15,939 bases of DNA from the NCBI GenBank assembly GCA_027604665.1, contig JADGIZ010000326.1, positions 1 through 15,939 on the forward strand. Reading direction: 5' to 3'. Below, one piece after another: positions 1 to 7,493 of the stretch (within the stretch, counting starts at the first letter, position 1; each line of letters starts with the position of its first letter). The DNA is from Polyrhizophydium stewartii (taxonomy: Eukaryota > Chytridiomycota > Chytridiomycetes > Rhizophydiales). The position numbers and the translations under genes were made by a program. Under the pieces are notes generated by a model that ran no database searches, had not been told where the DNA came from, and saw only the letters and a list, made by a program, of their open reading frames with translations.

Positions 1-89
1 CTCCACCCCCCGCGGCCCGGGGGCCGCGCGCGGCCGTCGCGCGGGCCCCGGTCGCGGCCGCCGCCCCCGGCCGTGGCGCGGAGGGCTAG

Positions 90-1369
90 GCGGCGCACAC
101 CCCGGCGCCGGCGCCGGCGCCCACAGACGACGCACCGGCTCCGCCCGAGCCGCCCGCTGGAGCCGACGCCGCCGGCGCATCTGCTTCGCACACCCACCCG
201 ACCGACGACTCGCGGCCGGTGCATCCACCGCACCAACAACAATCGCCTCCGGACCACGATCAGCAGCACCACCACGACCAGAGTCCGCCAGGGCATCCGC
301 TCGAGGGCGCACACCAGCCCGACTCTCGGCCACAGCCGCCTGCGCAGCCGTCTGCGCAGCACGAGCCGCTCGAGCCGCACGCGCCGCTTGAACAACAACC
401 CAAGCCCGATGAGCCCGCTCCGTCGCACGCACGCGACGAGGGTCCGCCCGACGCCACCGCTGCCGGTCCCGCTGCCGCCGCCCGCGCAGACGCCGACTCA
501 CAGCCCTCGCCGGCCGCTGGCGGCACCATCTACGACGACGACGGGCCGGAGCGCGATGTCGTCTATGTCGCCTTTGGTCCAAAGGGCGGCTGGTACGTGC
601 GCTGGTCCGACGGCTCCTCCGCTTGGGAGTCCATCCCGCCGACGCTGCACACAAAGCTCTTTGGCCGCATGAAGAACCTGCCCGCCGTGCAGTGCATCAC
701 CATGTCGGAAATGAGCCAGTGGGTCGTCGTCTTCAACGACGGCAGCTTCGCCACATCGGGCTTCCCCGTCCACGGCAAGCTCAAAGAGTCACTGCACGAT
801 CCGCCCTACGACGCCGAGCTCAGATCCCTCGTCTTTGCACCCGGCGGCGGCTGGCTCGTCACCCGCGACGACGGCTCCATGGCCTGGGAGCGCCTGCCCT
901 CGGGCCTCGACGAGCTGCTTCGCAGACGCACGCGAGCAGATGCTCCCCTCGCGTCCGTGTCCATCTCGGGCTTTGGCGGCTGGTTCGTGCGCTTCGAAGA
1001 TGGGTAAGCGCCACCGCATTTGCCCGTGTATCTGCCTGGTTGCCCGGAACCCGACGCCCGCTGACCCGGCCAATTGGCACCGACCGCAGCGAGTGCGAGT
1101 GGGAGGCAATCCCAAAGCCGCTCGAGAAGCTGTTAATCCAGCTGGTTCGGCACGGCGATCCTAATATCGTCGTCGCGCTGTCTCCAACGGATGGCCTATC
1201 GTACTTTGTTGCCGTCGGCGAGACTGCAGAGTGGGTGCACGACTCGCCGTCGCTGCGTCTCGCATTAGAGTGGGCAAACGGAAGCCCAAATGTCCAGCTG
1301 CCCGAGAGCGTCGTCCTCAATATCATGCCGCCGTCGCCGCCGCAATCAGAGACAAGCTCTCGGATGTGA
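90..1369 (+). CDS. Trp/Gly/Asp-repeat protein with disordered Pro/His/Gln-rich N-terminus, 5'-partial
   Basis: I do not recognise this gene. The frame is open from 90 (after an in-frame TAG at 87-89) to an intron at 1004-1089 (GTAAGC donor, CTGACC branch point, CGCAG acceptor), then to a TGA at 1367-1369, giving about 397 residues. There is no in-frame ATG in the first 600 bases, so the start lies left of the window or in a preceding exon; CTAG at 86-89 is one possible acceptor. Residues 1-150 are low-complexity Ala/Pro, then His/Gln/Pro. From about residue 155 come five repeats of about 44 residues, each with a core like GGWYVRWSDGS, followed by a Trp or Glu and then IPxxL. The intron splits the fourth repeat, and splicing restores it (RFEDG-ECEWEAIP). 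The repeats suggest small beta-sheet units, perhaps propeller blades; that fold is inference. No catalytic motif or membrane segment is seen. Confidence 0.72.
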
Positions 1370-1636
1370 CTGCGCACGGGCGCGGCATCCCAGATGGCCC
1401 GCTGCAGCCCACACACAGATCACATCTTGCAGCACTTCTTGCACATTCGCAAAATGAATCCGTTTCCGCAACGCGCGCACCCAAAACTTTTTTTTGTCCC
1501 AAGCTGACGCCGACACCCGCAACCCAAGCGAGCAGCGCGCCAGCCAGCACGCCTCGTCCCGCCGTCCACCGCCGCGCATCCACCCCGCCGCCGCTGCCGC
1601 CACCGCACCCCTATCACCGCCGCCAATCTCGCCGCC
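1370..1636 (+). promoter_or_regulatory. Intergenic region and presumed eRF1 promoter/5' UTR
   Basis: These 267 bases separate the repeat-protein stop from the eRF1 ATG on the same strand. They must hold the 3' end of the first gene and the promoter of eRF1. A T8 run at 1488-1495 sits in an AACTTTTTTT context about 150 bases before the eRF1 start. From about 1550 to the ATG the sequence is C-rich and purine-poor, like a pyrimidine-rich 5' leader. The ATG has a strong context (GCCGCC before it). I see no TATA box and no AATAAA for the upstream gene. Confidence 0.45.
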
Positions 1637-3535
1637 ATGTCGGACCCCAACCAGGACGCCGAGTCCAACATCGAGATGTGGAAGATCAAGCGACTCATCA
1701 AGTCGCTCGAGGCCGCTCGCGGCAACGGCACCTCGATGATTTCGCTCATCATCCCGGTGCGTGCAAGGCCCGTGCTTCCTCGCCTGGGCCGCGCGCAGTC
1801 GCCTCGTGTGCGCCTGCTCCGTTGCCGCCGCATCCGCCTCGCTGTGCTGCGGGCATCGACCGCGCGGCCGAGCCTGCAAGCGGCGTTGCCGGCAGGCATT
1901 CGAGATCTCGGCAACGGAGTCGCCTGCGGCTTCGGCGTCCCCTGCCGGCCGTGCTGCAGGCGGCCCGCGGGCCGGCGTGACCGGGCGTGACCGGCCGAGA
2001 GCGCCTCGCGCAGCCTCTTTCGCACCCCTCGTCCTGCGCTTGCTGACTCGAGACGCTCGCTCTCGTCGGAATCGTCGCCAACGACCCCCGCCAACGACCC
2101 TCGCCAACGACCCTCGCCAACGTCCTTCGCCGGCGACTCGCTGCGACGGCGGCGTGTCTCTCCTCTGCGGCCGCCCGCCGCCAACAGCCCGGCGACCAGA
2201 TCTCCCGCGTCTCCAAGATGCTTGCCGAAGAGTTTGGCACGGCGTCCAACATCAAGTCGCGCGTCACCCGCCAGTCGGTGCAGTCGGCCATCACGTCGAC
2301 CCAGCAGCGCCTCAAGCTCTACACCAAGGTCCCTGATAACGGCCTCGTCATCTACTGGTGCGTCGCGCGCGCTGCCTCCCAACATCGGCCGCGCCGCTCT
2401 GGCTGCGCCTGGCCGCGATGGCTGACTCCGTCGACTCACCGCCGTTGGCAGTGGCACCATCCTCACCGAGGAAGGCAAGGAGAAGCAGGTCACCATCGAC
2501 CTCGAGCCCTTCAAGCCCATCAACACGTCGCTCTACCGCTGCGACAACAGGTTCCAGACCGAGGCGCTGTCGGAGCTGCTCGAGTCCGACGCCAAGTTCG
2601 GCTTCATCGTCATGGACGGAAACGGCTCGCTCTTTGGCACCCTGGCCGGAAACACCCGCGAGATTGTCCACAAGGTCTCGGTCGACCTGCCAAAGAAGCA
2701 CGGCCGCGGTGGTCAGTCTGCCCTGCGTTTCGCCCGTCTGCGCGAGGAGAAGCGCCACAACTACGTGCGCAAGGTCGCCGAGCTTGCCGTCCAGTTCTTC
2801 ATCACCAACGACAAGGTCAACGTGGCCGGCATCGTCCTTGCCGGCTCTGCTGACTTCAAGAACGAGCTGTCGCAGTCGGACATGTTTGACCAGCGCCTGC
2901 AGGCCAAGATTGTTCGCATCGTCGACGTGTCGTACGGCGGCGAAAACGGCTTCAACCAGGCCATCGAGCTCTCGGCCGAGTTCCTGTCCAACGTCAAGTT
3001 CATCCAGGAGAAGAAGCTGATCCAGTCGTACTTTGACGAAATCTCTCAGGACAGCGGCAAGTACTGCTTTGGCGTCGAGGACACGCTCAAGGGCCTGGAG
3101 CTTGGTGCCGTCGAGACCCTGATTGTGTGGGAGAGCCTCGAGGTGACGCGCTTCACGCTCAAGAACCCGCAGACCAACGAGGTCACGACCTTGCACCTCA
3201 CCAAGGAGGAGGAGAAGAACCGCGAGCACTTTGTCGACGCGGCCACCGGCGTCGACCTCGAGATTGAAGACTCGATCCCGCTGCTGGAATGGGTGAGATG
3301 GCGACGCGCAAAGTGCCGTGCGGCCATATCATTGCTGACGCTGGTCTCTCTCTCTCCCTCTGTGCAGTTCGCCGCGCACTACCAGGACTTTGGTGCCACG
3401 CTCGAGTTTGTGACCAACAGGTCGCAGGAGGGTGCCCAGTTCGTCAAGGGCTTTGGTGGCATTGGCGGCCTGCTGCGATACAAGGTTGACTTCCAGACGC
3501 TCGTCTACGACTCTGACGAGTACCTCAGCGACTAA
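1637..3535 (+). CDS. ETF1: Eukaryotic peptide chain release factor subunit 1 (eRF1)
   Basis: eRF1 recognises all three stop codons in the ribosomal A site and, with the GTPase eRF3, triggers release of the finished protein in the cytosol. Exons are 1637-1756, 2188-2357, 2452-3292 and 3368-3535; they join in frame to 432 residues, close to the usual length for the family. Every diagnostic motif falls where it does in the human protein: NIKS at 61-64 and YRCDNRF (YxCxxxF) at 125-131 for stop-codon reading, and GGQ at 183-185 for peptidyl-tRNA hydrolysis. The central and C-terminal domains, including the [12 protein letters not shown] and FGATLE segments, are well conserved. The start has a strong Kozak context and gives the normal N-terminus ([12 protein letters not shown]). 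Intron 1 (431 nt) is far longer than the others, and intron 3 (75 nt) is stop-free and in frame. No sign of a variant genetic code: the stop-reading motifs are standard. Confidence 0.97.
1817..1919. repeat. Inverted repeat, 11-bp arms, in eRF1 intron 1
   Basis: CTCCGTTGCCG at 1817-1827 is the exact reverse complement of CGGCAACGGAG at 1909-1919, with 81 bases between. In the pre-mRNA this could form a stem over the first part of the long intron. It may be chance in such GC-rich DNA, although the arms contain a less GC-biased core (GTTGCC/GGCAAC). Confidence 0.55.
2075..2126 (+). repeat. Four-copy 13-bp tandem repeat in eRF1 intron 1
   Basis: Four back-to-back copies of a 13-base unit with consensus TCGCCAACGACCC start at 2075, 2088, 2101 and 2114. 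The second copy differs by one base at its first position, and the fourth by two bases near its end. The array lies about 60 bases before the acceptor of the intron. It is a minisatellite-like repeat and a likely site of length variation. Confidence 0.9.
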
Positions 3536-3844
3536 ACTGCCAATCCAAGTGCATGTACAATCAGACGAACCGCCGTCCCCACTCCCTTACCTCGTTTCGA
3601 CCTCTCACTCGCTTTCGCGAGACTCGCCGCTGTGCGATCTTTCATCCCTGCCCTTCATCCGACCTCCCCCATCCCTTTCTTTTTTCCGATGGCTCCTGCA
3701 TCTAGAGCCACACGCAAGAACATTTGCATTCGGAACCGCCGCCTGTGGTCGCTGCCTCTCCATTGCCTGTTGCCAACCCGTCCTTGTGCTGGAAGCAGAT
3801 GGCAGAATGCGGACAGGCAGTTCATTCTCCCTTGTCCATGAATT
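3536..3844. other. Convergent intergenic region between eRF1 and DHODH
   Basis: These 309 bases hold the 3' ends of two genes that point at each other. The stretch is richer in pyrimidine runs (for example TTTCTTTTTTCC near 3677-3688) than the genes around it. I see no AATAAA on either strand and no conserved coding potential, so the poly(A) signals of both genes are probably variant hexamers. Confidence 0.6.
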
Positions 3845-5642
3845 TCAGAGCTTGCCTTGATGATCGGCGCCGACGACATGGGACCAAGTCTTGCCCATTT
3901 TCTTCAACCGCTCCGTCACGTCGCTCTTGATATCGTGCACGAGCCCGGGGCCTTGGTACCCGAGCGCCGTGTAGACCTGCACAACCGACGCGCCGGCGCG
4001 TGCAAAGCGCAGCGCGTCTTCGCCCGTGCGGATGCCGCCGCATCCAATGATGGGCACGCGGCCGCCCGTCTTCTTGTAGAACTCGGACACGACGCGCAGC
4101 GACAGCGGCAGCACGGGTGCGCCAGAGAGACCTCCAAACTCGCGCTTGAGCTTGGCATCTGACGCCGCGTCGGCGTTGATCGTGCAGGTCAGCAAGGTGC
4201 CCACAACACGCAACGCGACGCGACGCAGCAAGCTGCGCACCTGCATGGAGCGAGTCGGGCCGCGACACCGTCGTGTTGCTGATAATAACGCCGTCGACGC
4301 CGACGCTCTCGACAACGGCGGCAATATCATCAATCTCGTCGTCAGACAGATCCGGCGCAATCTTGACGACCAGCGGCGGGCGGTGCGCAAGGGCATCGCG
4401 CGCGCGCTTGGCGTCGCGCAGCAGGCGCTCAATGGGCTCGCGGCGCTGCAGCGCACGCAGGCCGGGCGTGTTGGGACTGCTGATGTTGATGACCAGATAG
4501 TCGGCATAGGTGCCCAGCGCAGCGACGCCATCAATGTAGTCGGCGTCCGAATCCGCCGGCGAGATCTTGTTCTTGCCCAGATTGACGCCCAGCAGGCGGT
4601 CGTTGTGCAGTGATCGGCGGCGCACGGCGTCACCCGGAGCCGCGTTCTTGACGTCGTCCGCGGCAGAAAGCCATGCAAGCGGCGACAGCGTGTCGGCCAA
4701 GACCGAGCCGTGCTTGTGGAGGAACTTGCGGATGCGCGCCTGCAGCCGGCGTGCGACGGCCTCGTGGCCCTCCGAGTTGAATCCGTACCGGTTAATCACA
4801 GCCTCATCCTGAGGGAGGCGGAACATGCGCGGCTTGGGGTTGCCCGGCTGCGTGCGTGCAGGCCCACATCAGATCTCGTCAGCGAGCGATGGATGGATCC
4901 TGCCGCTATGTTTCGACGCCTTGCTCACCTGCGGTTTGGGCGTCACGCTGCCAATCTCGACCATGCCAAACCCAAAGCCAAACAGCGCATCGACGGCCTC
5001 GGCATGCTTGTCGTATCCCGCGGCGAGACCAAGCGGGTTGGTGATCTTCTTGCCCCAGAGCTGCCGGCCGAGATCCTCGCATGTCAGCATCGCAAAGCGG
5101 TGGAAGCAGCGGCGTCCGTGGACACGCACCTCAACGTGCAGCACGCTGTCATCGGTCGTGCGTTCGCGCGGAACGAGGCCGTGCTTTGCAGCCCAGATCG
5201 ACAGCCTGTGGCCCTCCTCGGGGTCGTAGGCGGCGTGGATGAAGGGCATCACGGCCCACTTGTACACCGACGCCCGTGTGTCCGTGACATAAACGTATGC
5301 AAACACGCCGCCGACGACGCCCGCGACGCACCCGACCACCGCTAGCAGCGGGCCGACCGGGTCAATGGGCGTCAGGTCGGGCTGCGTCTGTCCGGCGCCG
5401 CCGGTGGTGTATCCGCGGCGCGCGGCGGGCGTCCGAGGCGGTGTCGACGCCAGTCGAGCTGCCGGCGTGGCCAGCACGCGAGGGCCGTGTACGAAGCGGG
5501 CGTCAGCATGGCACGGCACGGCACTGCGCCAAGCAGCCTGAGCCTCTGGCGCAAGCGCACGCCCGCACGCACCGGGTGTGGTCGCGGCCCGTGCAGCCCG
5601 GCGCGGCAGCGCGGCCAGCGCTCGCTTGGCGATCGACAGCAT
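3845..5642 (-). CDS. DHODH: Dihydroorotate dehydrogenase (quinone), mitochondrial class 2
   Basis: This enzyme oxidises dihydroorotate to orotate with FMN and passes electrons to ubiquinone, the fourth step of pyrimidine synthesis, on the inner mitochondrial membrane. Exons on the minus strand are 5642-5130, 5060-4929, 4847-4241 and 4158-3845; they join to 521 residues. Residues 1-80 are Arg/Ala-rich without clustered acids, as in a mitochondrial presequence. A membrane helix follows at about 97-119, then TDTRAS. The FMN core shows [10 protein letters not shown] (184-193), [10 protein letters not shown] across the second join, [16 protein letters not shown], the class 2 base Ser339 in NISSPNT, KIAPDL with Lys377, NTTVSRP, and the phosphate loop GCGGIRTG. 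Intron 1 (69 nt) is stop-free and would insert 23 residues if retained; removing it gives LHVELWGKK, the conserved form. An insert of about 45 residues precedes GVNLGKNK. In-frame ATGs at 5678 and 5711 are alternative starts; a further short in-frame intron in the presequence cannot be excluded. Confidence 0.95.
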
Positions 5643-5707
5643 CGCTGATTGTGGGTCAGAACGCGCGGCCCCCTTCATTCCCCCGTCATCGCCAACGCCC
5701 GGCCGCA

Positions 5708-7420
5708 TCATGCCCAGAACATCTTGACCAGAATGCGCACCGAAAAGAGTATCGCAAGGCTTGCGATCGAGTACATGATGAGCACGCTCGGCGCGTGCTG
5801 CTGCATCTCGCCCGCCACCACGTTGGGCGGCCGGACGGAGCTGTCATAGTCCACGTCCATGCCCCGTGGGTCGTGGAAGCTTGCCGCCGCGGCGGCAACA
5901 GACTTGGCCGAGGCGCCGCCGGCAGTCTTCTTGGCGGTGCGGGAGCGCACGCCAGACGCCGAGCCGCCGGCGCTGCCCGGCCCCGCCAGATCCTCGAGAT
6001 CGGCGATCTTGCTGCCCGTCGCGCAGCTGCCCGAGCCAGACGCCGCCGGCGCGTTCTTGCGGCCGCCAGAGATACTGTCGATGACGAGCTGGCCGCACGC
6101 GCTCGAAATGTCCTGTCCAAGCTCCTGCCGCAGCAGCGTGTGCACGTCGTACTGCTTGCGCACAATCTCGACAAACGAGCGCGTCGCCTCGGCCGACGGC
6201 GGCTTGTAGTCGTGCGGCACCGACGTCGGGTTGTACGGGATCACGTTGAGCAGCACATCGCGGCCGCGCAGCAGCGCTCCGAGCTGGTGCGCGACCTCGT
6301 GCGAGTCGTTGACGCCCGCAATGAGCACGTACTCGATCAGCACGTGGCGCCTGCGGTTGTGCGACTTGATGCGGGCGTTCTGCTGCGCAATGAATGCGTC
6401 CGTCGCCTCCATGATGCGGTCAATGTGCCAGCCCTTTGCCGTGGGCACAATCTGCGTGCGCAGCTCCTGCGTCGGCGCATGCAGCGACAGCGCCAGGCCA
6501 ACGTCGGGCATGTCGCGCGCCAGCGCGAGCAGGCGCGGCACGACGCCCACCGTCGACAGCGAGATGCGCGCGGGCGACAGCCCAAAGCGCGCCGTGTCGA
6601 CCATGCCCTTGATCGCGGTCAGCACCGCCGAGTAGTTGTCGAGCGGCTCGCCCATGCCCATGAACACGACGTTGCGGATCCGCTCGACCTTGTTGGCGTG
6701 GACTGCCGGATGCCGGTCAGCACCTGGCCGCCAGATGCGCCACAGGCTCCACGGCCCCACGCACTCAGCTGCTCCAGGATCTCGCCGGCCGACAGGTTCG
6801 ACAGCAGGCCCATGGTTCCCGTTGCTGCGGGCGTCGCCGGGCGGGCGGGCATGGGACCACACAGCGGCCGACGCAGTCGAGTCAGCGACGTTGGGCTTGC
6901 GTCAGCAACCGACCCCTGGCCGGCCGGCTGCCCCCGCCCGCGCACAAGCCCCGGCGCCCGACGCACCACAGAATGTGCAGCCCATTGCGCATCCGACCTG
7001 CGAGGACACACACAGCGTCGCCCGCTTGTTGGACCGGAACTTGAGCGAGCCGTCCTCGGTCTTGAGCCGCTCGCGCTCCTCCTCGGGAAACGATGCCAGC
7101 GCAACGTCGCCGTACCGCATGATGACCGACTCGATGCGCTGGCCGTCCTGCAGCTCCACGAGCAGCTTGGTCGTCGATCCGTCGGCATTGTCCGTCAGCG
7201 ACACCACCCGCGACGTCATGGGCGTGAACTCGGCCTCGAGCAGCTTGATGGCGGCCTTGGGCAGCTCCGGCACCTGCGACACAGACTCGGCACCCTGCTG
7301 CACAAAATACCGCCACAGCCGCTGCGCGTGCTTGGGCGAGATGTTGTGTGCGTTGAATGCCTCGATGAGAAGCGTCTCGTCGAACATGGGCTTGGGCGAC
7401 AGCTCGCGCTTCTTGACCAT
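5708..7420 (-). CDS. rlmN: RlmN-like radical SAM adenine-C2 methyltransferase with C-terminal membrane anchor
   Basis: RlmN enzymes methylate C2 of an adenine in large-subunit rRNA, and A37 in some tRNAs, using a 4Fe-4S cluster and S-adenosylmethionine. Exons on the minus strand are 7420-6967, 6824-6765 and 6702-5708; they join to 502 residues. The cluster motif CAMGCTFC gives Cys144, 148 and 151; the catalytic cysteine of LCVSSQVG is Cys137; and the methyl-carrying cysteine is Cys374 in SSACGQL. The conserved [30 protein letters not shown] and NVIPYNP segments are all present. The 60-nt middle exon restores [21 protein letters not shown]. Bacterial RlmN ends about 30 residues after the last cysteine; here 128 follow: an Ala/Gly/Ser/Lys linker, then a hydrophobic helix at about 477-497 and a short basic tail (KMFWA). 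There is no clear organelle presequence. It stops 65 bases before the DHODH start and diverges from the deacetylase. Confidence 0.93.
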
Positions 7421-7493
7421 GGCGGCGGGATGCGGTGTCGGCGGGGTGTGTCGGAAGTTGCGTCAAGTAAAAAGAAGAAAAAAAGTTCTTCCC
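7421..7493. promoter_or_regulatory. 73-bp divergent gap, presumed bidirectional promoter
   Basis: This gap lies between the ATG of the RlmN-like gene (minus) and the ATG of the deacetylase (plus), so both promoters and 5' leaders must fit here or overlap the neighbouring coding sequence. It contains a purine-rich stretch at about 7466-7487 with A5 and A7 runs, a clear break from the GC-rich surroundings and a likely nucleosome-poor element. Read on the minus strand it includes AACTTTTTTT, the same ten bases seen before eRF1. No TATA box is evident. Confidence 0.6.

Larger units (their letters stand above)
1757..2187 (+). other. Unusually long first intron of eRF1 (431 nt)
   Basis: The donor is GTGCGTGC directly after the exon ending SLIIP, and the acceptor is GCCAACAG before PGDQISR, so the join restores the conserved family sequence. 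All other introns proposed in the window are 57-169 nt. The intron contains an 11-bp perfect inverted repeat (1817-1827 with 1909-1919) and a 13-bp tandem repeat (2075-2126). No convincing snoRNA boxes or coding sequence were seen in it. Confidence 0.85.

Noticed and set aside
1..60. GC-rich palindromic start of the window as a regulatory hairpin
   Set aside because: Runs of CCGG/GCGC are expected by chance at this base composition, and no flanking context is available.
219..221. A start codon for the repeat protein at 219
   Set aside because: It is GTG, not ATG, and the same frame stays open upstream to 90; nuclear genes rarely start at GTG.
1623..1627. CCAAT box before eRF1
   Set aside because: It lies about ten bases before the ATG, too close to act as a normal upstream CCAAT element.
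1757..2187. A box C/D snoRNA in eRF1 intron 1
   Set aside because: A single CTGA is present, but no RTGATGA C box at a suitable distance and no terminal stem.
5708..5711. ATGA stop-start overlap as evidence of a bacterial-type operon
   Set aside because: Both genes contain spliceosomal introns and the DHODH presequence fits a later ATG at 5642; the overlap is most simply coincidence.
6960..7420. RlmN exon 1 as a complete short protein ending in GVGC
   Set aside because: The extra residues after CTFC are intron read-through; splicing restores the invariant CATGTMG.
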